Of a DNA stretch of 14,754 bases, positions 1 to 7,273 are shown in pieces (position 1 is the stretch's first letter; each line of letters starts with the position of its first letter). The stretch covers positions 39,257 to 54,010 of the forward strand of contig MFAQ01000041.1 in assembly GCA_001776275.1 (NCBI GenBank), given 5' to 3'. Source of the stretch: Candidatus Collierbacteria bacterium RIFOXYD1_FULL_40_9. Its GTDB lineage: Bacteria > Patescibacteriota > Microgenomatia > UBA1400 > MFAQ01. The position numbers and the translations under genes were made by a program. The notes beneath the pieces were generated by a model. The model was not told the origin of the DNA, made no database searches, and was given only the letters and a program-made list of their open reading frames with translations.

Positions 1-1
1 T

Positions 2-1882
2 TTGGTAGTATGCCACAACAAAACTTTGGCCTCTCAACTCTACCAAGAATTCCGTGATTTTTTTCCAGACAACGCTGTCTCCTATTTTGTCAGCTACTAC
101 GACTACTACCAACCAGAAGCCTACATCCCCGCAACCGATACCTATATCGAAAAAGAAGCCGACATAAACCCCGAAATCGACAAGTTTCGCTTAACTACCA
201 CCGCCAACTTGCTTTCTCGCCCCGATACCATCGTTATTGCCTCTGTCTCTTGTATCTATAACATTGGCTCACCAACCGACCAAGAAGCAAATTTGCTCAT
301 GTTAGTTAAGGGTCAAATAATTTCCCGCGATACTGTTCTTATGCGCCTTACCGACATGCAGTACTCTCGCACCAATTCAGAACTTGGTAGGGGATACTTT
401 CGGGCTGTCGGCAACAACGTTCAACTTTTCCCTTCCTACAAAGACTGCATCATATCTATGAACTTCGATGAGAAGTCCTTGGTCGACTACGAAATTCTAG
501 ATCCACTAAATTACACCAAATTAGAAGAAACCGAAAATCAAAAAAACTACAACAACTTTCTTACTATCCACCCTGCCAAATTATTTATAACCAATCCCAA
601 AACCCAATCGCAAGCCTTTAACCAAATCAGATCTGACTTACAAAAACAAATCGAAAAGTTTAAGTCAGAAGGAAAAACTATAGAAAGCTATCGCCTAGAA
701 CAAAAAGTAAACTACGACTTAGGTATGCTCGAAGAGGCTGGTTTTGTCAGTGGTATCGAAAATTATTCTCGCTACTTCGACGGCCGTCAGCCAGGCGATG
801 CACCCTTCTCGCTTTTGGAATACTTCCATTACAACGCCAAAAAGTTTAACAAGCAAGGCTTCCTTACTGTAATAGACGAGTCTCACATCTCCCTTCCTCA
901 AATCCGCGGCATGCACAACGGCGACCAAGCTAGAAAAGAAAATTTAATTAACTTTGGCTTTCGTCTGCCAAGTGCCAAAGATAACCGCCCCTTAACTTAT
1001 ACCGAGTTCCAGTCTCGCACACCACTAAACCTGTATGTTTCAGCAACTCCCAGCGAGCACGAACTCTCTCTATCCAAAACCTCACAAATCCCTACTGTCG
1101 CTGAGCAGCTTATCCGCCCCACTGGTCTACTCGACCCAATTATTTCTGTCAGACCAAGCAAGGGTCAGGTAGATGACTTAACCAAAGAAGTTCTCATGAA
1201 AAAAGAAAAAGGGGAGAGAACATTAATTTTAACGATGACCAAAAAAATGGCTGAAGACTTGTCTGAACATCTCAAAGAAAAATATGGCCTAAAAGCAGAG
1301 TATTTACACTCCGATATTCACACTTTAGACAGAGCCGACATCTTGGACAAACTAAGAAACGGTGAATTTGACTGTCTCATAGGTATCAATCTTTTGCGCG
1401 AGGGTCTGGACCTCCCAGAAGTCTCCCTTGTTGCTATTTTGGACGCCGACAAAGAAGGTTTTTTGCGCACTCCAACCGCGCTTATACAGACAATGGGTCG
1501 AGCTGCTCGCCATGTCAATGGACAGGTTATTCTTTATGCCGATAAGATGAGCGACTCCATGAGGACAGCTATAAGCGAAACAGAACGAAGGCGATCTGTC
1601 CAGGAAAAGTACAATATTGATCATAAAATTACACCGCTCGGCATCAACAAGCCCATTAGAGAAAGGCTTCTAAAGCGAGATGACAGTAAACCAGCTCCTA
1701 GAATAAAGGAGTTAGCTGAGCACGGCTGGACCGAAATAGAAGATATCAACGCCGAAAGCCTTACTCCTCAAAAGAAGAAGCAACTAGTCACTAAACTTAA
1801 AAAAATGATGAACCAAGCCGCTAACTCTTGGAACTTCGAACTCGCCGCTCGCTACCGTGATAGCATCAAAAAACTCTCTTAA
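2..1882 (+). CDS. uvrB: UvrABC system protein B (excinuclease helicase-like subunit), 5'-truncated by window edge
   Basis: UvrB takes over damaged DNA from UvrA, inserts its beta-hairpin between the strands and recruits UvrC for incision in nucleotide excision repair. The visible 626 residues begin at the conserved HNKTLASQLY segment, so roughly the first 70 residues, including the Walker A loop, lie outside the window; the TTG at position 2 is not the real start. Seen in order: the Tyr-rich beta-hairpin SYYDYYQPEAY (visible residues 31-41), the DESH Walker B motif (about 292-295), SATPSEHE (about 348), the helicase C-terminal half with INLLREGLDLPE and QTMGRAARH (about 495-502), and a C-terminal UVR domain ending in FELAARYRDSIKKL that contacts UvrC. 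The gene converges on the minus-strand 313-aa gene with a 17-base overlap. uvrA and uvrC lie downstream in the window. Identity is certain; only the N-terminus is unknown. Confidence 0.97.
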   Translation: MVVCHNKTLASQLYQEFRDFFPDNAVSYFVSYYDYYQPEAYIPATDTYIEKEADINPEIDKFRLTTTANLLSRPDTIVIASVSCIYNIGSPTDQEANLLMLVKGQIISRDTVLMRLTDMQYSRTNSELGRGYFRAVGNNVQLFPSYKDCIISMNFDEKSLVDYEILDPLNYTKLEETENQKNYNNFLTIHPAKLFITNPKTQSQAFNQIRSDLQKQIEKFKSEGKTIESYRLEQKVNYDLGMLEEAGFVSGIENYSRYFDGRQPGDAPFSLLEYFHYNAKKFNKQGFLTVIDESHISLPQIRGMHNGDQARKENLINFGFRLPSAKDNRPLTYTEFQSRTPLNLYVSATPSEHELSLSKTSQIPTVAEQLIRPTGLLDPIISVRPSKGQVDDLTKEVLMKKEKGERTLILTMTKKMAEDLSEHLKEKYGLKAEYLHSDIHTLDRADILDKLRNGEFDCLIGINLLREGLDLPEVSLVAILDADKEGFLRTPTALIQTMGRAARHVNGQVILYADKMSDSMRTAISETERRRSVQEKYNIDHKITPLGINKPIRERLLKRDDSKPAPRIKELAEHGWTEIEDINAESLTPQKKKQLVTKLKKMMNQAANSWNFELAARYRDSIKKLS

Positions 1883-2807
1883 AACCTTCTAGCATTTTTC
1901 GACCAGGCAAACCAAGTATAATTCCTCCTCTTTCACCAGAATAATATCCACGGCCAGTAAAAGCACTTGGCAGCATAAGTTTTGCCTTTGAGGTCAATTT
2001 TAGTTGATGATAAACAACATCAGGAATTCTCGAACGCTTATCTTCTTTAAAAAATTGAAATCCGTAGGCAGTATTAAAGTCATCTCTTTGTATTGTAGTA
2101 ACGTCAAGTGAAATTCTTTTGTTATCTTTAACAACTACCATATCCAGGTCGTACTTCTGGTCAAACTCCGGTTCTGCAAACTCAACCCTCGCACCGATTC
2201 CCTTTGCTAGACAAAACGCGCACACCATCGACCTCAAACCAGATAAGTATTTTTTTGGCATAAATTCTTTCGAACCACCACCTTTTTCAATTATAAGTGA
2301 AGAGAGATTGTCTAAAAATTCTAGTGTCGCAAAAGTTCGGGAGAAAGCTTGTTCGTCTTTAACAACAACACTACCATTACTATCAAAATCTACAGATTCG
2401 TCAACTATTTTTATTAACTCGCGCTGCAACTCTATACTTCTGATCATTTCCGATGACTTAGTTCTGTCCTTAGCGGGTCTTCTCGCAACTTCCATGGATT
2501 CAAATACAGCACACGTAGACAAGAAATCATCTATTAAAGACAAAAAAATATCATCTGACTCTCCAAACTCCTGAAGATGCTCTCTATTCCAAGTTCGATA
2601 TAGATTCTTTATCGCAATCAAGTCAATCTCACCAGAACGGTCAATTTTTACCATAAGCTCGTCAAGCTTATTTCTAAACTCTTTTGAACTCAAATTTGTT
2701 TCTAGGGCACGGTCCTCACTTCCTGCACTATCAACAATAGTCGGTTCAGAAAGTTTAACTTTATTGTTTGATTTATGACCAAACCACTCCCCATTATTCC
2801 AGTTCAT
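1866..2807 (-). CDS. Hypothetical protein, 313 aa, possible degenerate PD-(D/E)xK-like core
   Basis: I do not recognise this soluble protein. The N-terminal 45 residues are polar and probably disordered, residues 45-175 are mostly predicted helical and charged, and the C-terminal part (about 185-313) looks like an alpha/beta domain. The stretch YDLDMVVVKDNKRISLDVTT (residues 219-238) has the strand-Asp-strand-acidic pattern of a PD-(D/E)xK nuclease core, but the expected Lys is replaced by Thr, so a nuclease reading is speculative and activity doubtful. There is no signal peptide or membrane segment. The ATG at 2807 lies 7 bases after an extended -10 box (TGGTATAAA on the minus strand) and has no Shine-Dalgarno, suggesting a leaderless mRNA. 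The stop lies inside the 3' end of convergent uvrB and no terminator is visible there. The long intact frame supports a real gene. Confidence 0.8.
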   Translation of the reverse strand: MNWNNGEWFGHKSNNKVKLSEPTIVDSAGSEDRALETNLSSKEFRNKLDELMVKIDRSGEIDLIAIKNLYRTWNREHLQEFGESDDIFLSLIDDFLSTCAVFESMEVARRPAKDRTKSSEMIRSIELQRELIKIVDESVDFDSNGSVVVKDEQAFSRTFATLEFLDNLSSLIIEKGGGSKEFMPKKYLSGLRSMVCAFCLAKGIGARVEFAEPEFDQKYDLDMVVVKDNKRISLDVTTIQRDDFNTAYGFQFFKEDKRSRIPDVVYHQLKLTSKAKLMLPSAFTGRGYYSGERGGIILGLPGRKMLEGFKRVF

Positions 2808-2814
2808 AGTTTAG

Positions 2815-2823
2815 TTTATACCA
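2815..2823 (-). promoter_or_regulatory. Extended -10 promoter of the 313-aa gene (likely leaderless)
   Basis: The minus strand reads TGGTATAAA, which fits the extended -10 consensus TGnTATAAT. The ATG at 2807 begins after a 7-base gap, so transcription would start at or next to the start codon. No clear -35 box is needed or seen. Confidence 0.55.
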
Positions 2824-2835
2824 TAACAAAAATAC

Positions 2836-2861
2836 AAAAAACTCCCCTATTGCTGGGGAGT
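2836..2861 (-). terminator. Rho-independent terminator of the 160-aa gene
   Basis: On the minus strand ACTCCCC, a 7-base loop and GGGGAGT form a perfect 7-bp stem followed by a run of six T. It starts four bases after the stop codon of the 160-aa gene and also separates that gene from the promoter of the 313-aa gene. Confidence 0.85.
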
Positions 2862-2864
2862 GGT

Positions 2865-3347
2865 TTAGACACTTTTGGTCTTTGCGGTACGGAACTCACT
2901 TCCAGGTTGACGAACAACAGCTCTTTTTTCAATTAGCTGAAACTCGCCAAGCCGGGGATCATCGTTCGGAAAGATCTGGAAAATGTACTCAGCTTGTTTA
3001 GTCCAAAACGTCACGAACTGACCGACGTAAAAAAAGTAATACGGAACCCAGACCTTGAACTCAAGGTTGTCAAAATAATCCACGTCATCACAAATTACAT
3101 TCTGTTCCATTTGTTTTGGACACTTTTTTCCTTTAACAACCACCAAGTTGCCTTTTCTCTTAGGAACAGCTTTTGGCTCAAAGGTATTAGTTTTCTCGTT
3201 TATTCTGTACAATCCAGGAATTTGATCCAAGGGCTTTAAACCTAAAATCTCATCCTTTTGTATTGGTCTGAATTTTGGTTCCACGCGCGGAAAAGTCTCA
3301 ACTAGTTCCTTCCGTTTTCTTCTATTGAAAGCAGAATCATCACGCAT
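2865..3347 (-). CDS. Hypothetical basic/polar protein, 160 aa
   Basis: I cannot assign a family. The first 35 residues are highly charged (RRKRK near residue 9). The middle contains PGLYRINEKTNTFEPK and GNLVVVKGKKCPK, then an aromatic stretch KVWVPYYFFYVGQFVTFW (about residues 99-116), which is probably beta-strand rich rather than a membrane span because polar residues interrupt it. Two cysteines lie 10 residues apart (KKCPK and VIC). The order of an aromatic strand followed by P-x-x-x-G-(N/D)-x-(I/V)-V is loosely reminiscent of the two CxxC paralogs upstream, but I would not claim homology. The ATG is preceded by a good Shine-Dalgarno (AAAGGAG, about 8 bases upstream), by a promoter at 3377-3405, and the gene is followed at once by a terminator. 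It is therefore a self-contained transcription unit and very probably a real gene. Confidence 0.8.
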   Translation of the reverse strand: MRDDSAFNRRKRKELVETFPRVEPKFRPIQKDEILGLKPLDQIPGLYRINEKTNTFEPKAVPKRKGNLVVVKGKKCPKQMEQNVICDDVDYFDNLEFKVWVPYYFFYVGQFVTFWTKQAEYIFQIFPNDDPRLGEFQLIEKRAVVRQPGSEFRTAKTKSV

Positions 3348-3376
3348 TCTGATAGCTCCTTTTTAAGTTACTGGTC

Positions 3377-3405
3377 ATTGTAACCAATACAGCCACAAAA
3401 AGCAA
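3377..3405 (-). promoter_or_regulatory. Sigma-70-type promoter of the 160-aa gene
   Basis: On the minus strand TTGCTT (-35, 3400-3405) and TACAAT (-10, 3377-3382) are 17 bases apart. This gives a leader of about 25 bases that contains the AAAGGAG ribosome-binding site before the ATG at 3347. Confidence 0.5.
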
Positions 3406-3406
3406 C

Positions 3407-3434
3407 AAAAAACCTCCAAGGTTACCTGAAGGTT
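3407..3434 (-). terminator. Rho-independent terminator of the 108-aa CxxC gene
   Basis: On the minus strand AACCTTCA, an 8-base loop and TGGAGGTT form an 8-bp stem with one G-T pair, followed by a T-run (TTTTTT including the stem end). It lies 12 bases after the stop codon of the 108-aa gene. Confidence 0.75.
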
Positions 3435-3445
3435 TCTTACAATTT

Positions 3446-3772
3446 TTACCAATGTGACAGGATGTAACGTCTGCGAACTCTAATATATGGATCATCCTCC
3501 AAGTCATCGATACTGGCATCCGGAGCATGAATCTCATCCGGCAGACTCTGCTCATCCCACATCTGCTCATCATCAACTTCTAAGTAACGATACTCATCGT
3601 CCCCTAAAAAAACCTGCTCAACGCCATCAATAACTACGTGATCACCAGGCACAGGAGAGTAAGTAGTATTTGAAATCCATTCCAATTCATTGAAATCATA
3701 AAGCGACAACTTGCAAGAGCCACAATCTGGTGAGGAATAAAACAACCTAGGACCACCTTTTGTTCCAGTCAT
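3446..3772 (-). CDS. Small acidic CxxC protein, 108 aa, paralog of the neighbouring 112-aa protein
   Basis: Family not recognised. The protein is soluble and acidic, with the layout PRLFY, then CGSC (Cys17 and Cys20), a Trp, the strand-like block PVPGDHVVID (about 41-50), YR, a second Trp, PD and DLEDD, ending in an Arg-rich tail. The same landmarks occur in the same order in the 112-aa product of the next gene upstream, so the two are diverged duplicates. A single CxxC with no second Cys pair could be a redox motif or half of a metal site shared in a dimer; the sequence does not decide this. The start ATG has an AAGGAG site about 8 bases upstream. An exact 34-base repeat shared with the paralog lies further upstream, and a terminator follows. 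These signals make it a self-contained cassette. Confidence 0.8.
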   Translation of the reverse strand: MTGTKGGPRLFYSSPDCGSCKLSLYDFNELEWISNTTYSPVPGDHVVIDGVEQVFLGDDEYRYLEVDDEQMWDEQSLPDEIHAPDASIDDLEDDPYIRVRRRYILSHW

Positions 3773-3797
3773 TCTCCAACTCCTTCTGTTTAAGCCA

Positions 3798-3831
3798 TTT
3801 CAGGTTCTAAGATACAGCCTATTTTACACCC
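3798..3831 (-). repeat. 34-bp direct repeat, copy 1 (promoter/leader of 108-aa gene)
   Basis: This is identical over 34 bases to 4247-4280 and sits in the same position, upstream of the paralogous gene. On the minus strand it includes TAAAAT, a plausible -10 box, followed by GGCTGTATCTTAGAACCTG in the presumed 5' leader. Its retention in full while the coding regions diverged suggests a function such as a shared promoter, operator or leader RNA. Confidence 0.85.
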
Positions 3832-3853
3832 TTTAACAGATACTGTTATGTGC

Positions 3854-3878
3854 AAAAAATGCCTCTGAAAACAGAGGC
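3854..3878 (-). terminator. Rho-independent terminator of the 112-aa CxxC gene
   Basis: On the minus strand GCCTCTG-TTTT-CAGAGGC is a perfect 7-bp stem with a tetraloop, followed by ATTTTTTG. It lies 7 bases after the stop codon of the 112-aa gene, so the two paralogs are transcribed separately. Confidence 0.88.
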
Positions 3879-3885
3879 AAATAGT

Positions 3886-4224
3886 TTAAATTCTGGTAGC
3901 GCGCAATCGTTCGGTGGGGGTATCAAGTAACAACATATCTTCAAGCTCATCTAGGTCATGATGATCTACACGAGCATTGCTTACTGGCATTCCATCGGGA
4001 TAAGATCCATTCCACAGTCTTTTTTCTCTTGGTGCCATCTTTCTATATCCGCCATTTTTATTAACAATCTTCTCAGTTCTCATGTCTAAGACAATATGAT
4101 CGCCCGCAACTGGGGTCTCACCAAGCTTAGCTCTTTGCCATTTATGGTTCACAAAAACATACATTGGACACGATGGACACAGATCATCAACAAAAAACAA
4201 CCTCGCAACAAAATCCTCTGACAT
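3886..4224 (-). CDS. Small CxxC protein, 112 aa, paralog of the 108-aa protein
   Basis: Family not recognised; homologous to the product encoded at 3446-3772. Shared landmarks in order: ARLFF/PRLFY, CPSC (Cys16 and Cys19), a central Trp, PVAGDHIVLD against PVPGDHVVID, YRKM/YRYL, a second Trp, PD, and DLDELED/DLED. It also has extra His residues (VDHHDL) in the C-terminal half, missing from the paralog, which could join a metal site with the CxxC pair; this is speculation. No signal peptide or membrane segment is visible, so it is probably cytoplasmic. The start ATG follows AAAGGAG with a 6-base spacer. Upstream are the 34-base repeat and a TTGACA box, and a strong terminator follows the stop. 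It is transcribed divergently from uvrA. Confidence 0.82.
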   Translation of the reverse strand: MSEDFVARLFFVDDLCPSCPMYVFVNHKWQRAKLGETPVAGDHIVLDMRTEKIVNKNGGYRKMAPREKRLWNGSYPDGMPVSNARVDHHDLDELEDMLLLDTPTERLRATRI

Positions 4225-4246
4225 ATGTATCTCCTTTACGTAACCT

Positions 4247-4280
4247 TTTCAGGTTCTAAGATACAGCCTATTTTACACCC
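4247..4280 (-). repeat. 34-bp direct repeat, copy 2 (promoter/leader of 112-aa gene)
   Basis: This is an exact copy of 3798-3831. It contains the presumed -10 box and the start of the leader. Similarity continues weakly towards the start codon (TTACGTAACCTTTT here, TTTAAGCCATTT in copy 1) but ends abruptly on the other side. Confidence 0.85.
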
Positions 4281-4296
4281 AAACAGCTCCTGTCAA
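4270..4296 (-). promoter_or_regulatory. Promoter of the 112-aa CxxC gene
   Basis: The minus strand shows a perfect TTGACA (4291-4296) and TAAAAT (4270-4275), with a short 15-base spacer. The -10 lies inside the 34-bp repeat, the -35 outside it, so the two paralogs share the -10 and leader but not the -35. Copy 1 lacks an equally good -35. Confidence 0.5.
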
Positions 4297-4331
4297 CAAC
4301 TAGTTTTGTTTGGGTATTCTTTGGTAAAAAG

Positions 4332-4340
4332 TGCTAAAAT
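4332..4340 (+). promoter_or_regulatory. Extended -10 promoter of uvrA (likely leaderless)
   Basis: TGCTAAAAT fits TGnTAtAaT. The ATG at 4349 comes 8 bases after the box, so the transcript probably begins at the start codon. This also argues against the in-frame GTG at 4331, which would overlap the promoter. No LexA-type operator is evident. Confidence 0.6.
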
Positions 4341-4348
4341 GGATAGTT

Positions 4349-7273
4349 ATGCCAGAAATCTCACCTAGTACACATTTAATCATCAAAGGTGCTCGTCAGC
4401 ACAACCTCAAAAACGTCAACTTAACTATCCCCAAAAATAAGCTAGTTGTCTTCACTGGTGTCTCCGGCTCGGGCAAGTCTAGCATGGCTCACGATACTAT
4501 TTATGCCGAAGGTCAGCGCCGTTATGTAGAGTCCCTTAGCTCCTACGCCAGACAGTTCCTAGGAGTCATGAGCAAACCAGACTTAGACCAGATCGAAGGT
4601 CTTTCACCCGCCATCCTTATCGACCAAAAGCAAGGTAGCCATAATCCAAGAAGCACAGTGGGTACTGTTACCGAAATTTATGATTACCTAAGACTTCTTT
4701 TTGCTCGCATTGGTCACCCTCACTGTCCTCAGTGTGGTCGAGAAATACAGCCAGCTGATATCAACCAAATTTACAAATCTGTAATTGAGCTAGCCACTAG
4801 TCACCCAAGTTACAACAAAAACAAAGGCACTCGAATTTTAATTTTGGCACCCATCATCAAAAACCAAAAAGGGGAATTTAAAGAACTTTTGCCTTCACTC
4901 GTGAAACAAGGAATCTCTAGCGTCCGCATTGACGGTAAATTTTTCCCAGCCTCATCCACAATTTCTCTGTTTAAAAACAATCGTCACAATATAGAAGCTA
5001 TCATAGACAGACTGGTCATAGGTCAGGTCGATGGCAACCCAGAATACGAAAAGAATCGCCTGATCGATTCTCTCGAGCAATCTCTAAAAATCGCAGACGG
5101 CGAGGTTTATGTTTCTATTATTAATGATGCCTCTCTCTCTTTCCCCGAAAACCCAGAAGAAATGGAAGATCACCTTTTCTCTCAAAAATTGGCTTGTCCA
5201 ATTTGCAATATTTCAATTCCCGAAATTGAGCCAAGGTATTTTTCCTTCAACGCCCCAGATGGAGCTTGTCCTGAGTGTACAGGTTTGGGAACTAAAATGG
5301 TTTTAGATTTTAGTTCGATCATTTCCCCATCACTCAGCTTACTAGAGGGTGGAATTGTACCTCTGGCTTCACAATTTGAAAATCGCACCTGGTTTGCCAA
5401 ACTTATTCTGGAAGTCATGAGCTCTGTTGACTTCCTTGGTAACACGCCAATAGAACAAATGAGCGATGTTCAAAAAGAGCTACTTTACGCAGGTTCTGGT
5501 GAGAAACTATTTAGTATTAGGGGTTTAAACAGACATGGCAAAAAAGTTATTCGCAAAATGTTTTATCTGGGACTAGCTAAAGAATTTGAAAGACGTTACG
5601 AAGAAACTCAATCCGAAAGTTTCAAACAAGAGATTGAAAAATACTTAATTAAAAAAACCTGCCCCACTTGCAATGGAACCAGATTAAAGCCAGAAGTTCT
5701 AGCAATAACCGTCGACAATTTATCTATTAGCGATGTTGCTTTACTGCCGACAGTTAAGTCATATCAATTTATCCGCAGTATTGGTGAAAAACTAACAAAC
5801 CAAGAAAGACAGATATCTGAACCCATTGTCAAAGAAATTTCTGATCGCCTCAATTTTCTCATCTCAGTTGGACTAGATTATTTAACCCTTTCTCGAGAAT
5901 CTGGAACACTATCAGGAGGAGAACTTCAGAGAATTCGTCTTGCTAGTCAAATCGGCTCTCGACTAACAGGCATTCTTTATGTCTTAGACGAGCCAACAAT
6001 TGGTCTGCACCAACGTGACAATGCCAAGCTCATAAACACTTTAAAAGATCTAGTCAAATTAGGAAACTCTCTAGTTGTTGTTGAACACGATCAGCAAACT
6101 ATGGAAAATGCCGATCACTTGGTTGAATTTGGTCCACATGCAGGTTACCTGGGCGGACAAATAACTTTTGAAGGGACTATGGAACAAATGCTCGTCTCTA
6201 GCTCTCTTACGGGACAATATCTTTCTGGTCGTAAGAAAATTGAGGCCAAGAAACCAAAGGAACCAAAAGAGTCACCGGCCAATATTCGCCTAACTGGGTG
6301 CACTCATCACAACTTAAAAGACGTGGATGTTGAATTTCCACTAAATAAATTTATTTGTGTAACAGGTGTCTCTGGCTCAGGGAAGTCATCGCTGATTGTT
6401 GACACTCTTTTTGAATCACTTTCTCAAAAACTAAACCCCCTGCATCACAAACAAGATATCGCCTACGGTAGTATTACCATCCCTGATATTGTTAGAAGAG
6501 TTTCGCTCATAGATCAAAGCCCAATTGGCAAAACTCCAAGGAGTAACCCCGCCACTTACACAAAAGTCTTTGACATGATTCGCCAGCTTTTTGCCGACAC
6601 TCAAGAAGCCCGCTTCAGAGGTTATACCCCTGGTAGATTTAGTTTTAACGTTAAAGGGGGTCGCTGTGAAACTTGTCAAGGAGACGGTCAAATAAAAATA
6701 GAGATGCAGTTTATGGGAGACATCTATGTTACCTGCGAAACTTGTAAGGGTACCAGATTTAATGAACCGACTTTAGAAGTTCTCTACAAAGGCAAAAATA
6801 TTGCCCAAGTCTTGGACATGACAATGGACGAAGCTGCCAACTTTTTTGCAAACCATCCTGGGATCAACAAAAAACTTCAAACTATCCTCAAGGTCGGTTT
6901 GGGCTACATAAAACTTGGACAATCTGCTCCAACACTCTCTGGTGGTGAAGCTCAAAGAGTAAAACTTTCTACCGAACTAGCCAAAACTGGTAGTGGCCAC
7001 ACGGTATATATTCTAGATGAGCCGACAACAGGGCTACATTTTGAAGATTTAAACAAGCTTGTTCAAACCTTGGTTGACTTGGTAAGCAACAATAACACCG
7101 TCATCGTGATCGAGCACAACCTAGATGTGATTAAAAATTCTGACTATATAATTGATATTGGTCCAGAAGGAGGTGAACAGGGTGGTCAACTTATTGGCTC
7201 CGGTAATCCTCAAAACTTTATTAGCAAATACAACACACCAACAGCAACAGAACTAAAGAAGGTAATGTCATAA
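4349..7273 (+). CDS. uvrA: UvrABC system protein A (damage-sensing ABC ATPase)
   Basis: UvrA dimers scan DNA for bulky lesions and load UvrB in nucleotide excision repair. The 974-residue product has the complete family layout: first Walker A GVSGSGKSS (about residues 37-45), zinc-module cysteines from CPQCGREI (about 125) through CPIC and CPEC to CPTCNGTRL (about 437), first signature LSGGELQRIRL (about 521) and Walker B YVLDEPTIGLH (about 544), second Walker A (about 673), second zinc module CETCQGDGQ...CETCKGTRF (about 773-800), and the second signature LSGGEAQRVKL and Walker B YILDEPTTGLH (about 863-895). I chose the ATG at 4349 because it gives MPEISPSTHLIIKGARQHN, the usual N-terminus, and follows a -10 box by 8 bases. 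Its stop overlaps the next start (TAATG), so the transglutaminase gene is probably translationally coupled. Length is normal for the family. Confidence 0.97.
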   Translation: MPEISPSTHLIIKGARQHNLKNVNLTIPKNKLVVFTGVSGSGKSSMAHDTIYAEGQRRYVESLSSYARQFLGVMSKPDLDQIEGLSPAILIDQKQGSHNPRSTVGTVTEIYDYLRLLFARIGHPHCPQCGREIQPADINQIYKSVIELATSHPSYNKNKGTRILILAPIIKNQKGEFKELLPSLVKQGISSVRIDGKFFPASSTISLFKNNRHNIEAIIDRLVIGQVDGNPEYEKNRLIDSLEQSLKIADGEVYVSIINDASLSFPENPEEMEDHLFSQKLACPICNISIPEIEPRYFSFNAPDGACPECTGLGTKMVLDFSSIISPSLSLLEGGIVPLASQFENRTWFAKLILEVMSSVDFLGNTPIEQMSDVQKELLYAGSGEKLFSIRGLNRHGKKVIRKMFYLGLAKEFERRYEETQSESFKQEIEKYLIKKTCPTCNGTRLKPEVLAITVDNLSISDVALLPTVKSYQFIRSIGEKLTNQERQISEPIVKEISDRLNFLISVGLDYLTLSRESGTLSGGELQRIRLASQIGSRLTGILYVLDEPTIGLHQRDNAKLINTLKDLVKLGNSLVVVEHDQQTMENADHLVEFGPHAGYLGGQITFEGTMEQMLVSSSLTGQYLSGRKKIEAKKPKEPKESPANIRLTGCTHHNLKDVDVEFPLNKFICVTGVSGSGKSSLIVDTLFESLSQKLNPLHHKQDIAYGSITIPDIVRRVSLIDQSPIGKTPRSNPATYTKVFDMIRQLFADTQEARFRGYTPGRFSFNVKGGRCETCQGDGQIKIEMQFMGDIYVTCETCKGTRFNEPTLEVLYKGKNIAQVLDMTMDEAANFFANHPGINKKLQTILKVGLGYIKLGQSAPTLSGGEAQRVKLSTELAKTGSGHTVYILDEPTTGLHFEDLNKLVQTLVDLVSNNNTVIVIEHNLDVIKNSDYIIDIGPEGGEQGGQLIGSGNPQNFISKYNTPTATELKKVMS

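Noticed and set aside
2119..2574. 151-codon + strand frame opposite the 313-aa gene
   Set aside because: Its Ser/Ile-rich composition is typical of an antisense shadow, whereas the minus-strand frame is longer, has a promoter and reads like a protein.
3798..4280. The two 34-bp repeats as a CRISPR array
   Set aside because: There are only two copies, about 450 bases apart, each at a gene promoter, with a coding sequence between them.
4331..4348. GTG at 4331 as the uvrA start
   Set aside because: It overlaps the extended -10 box; the ATG at 4349 gives the usual UvrA N-terminus and correct promoter spacing.
4225..4348. SOS (LexA) box upstream of uvrA
   Set aside because: No inverted GAAC/GTTC or CTG-N10-CAG operator could be seen in the intergenic region.
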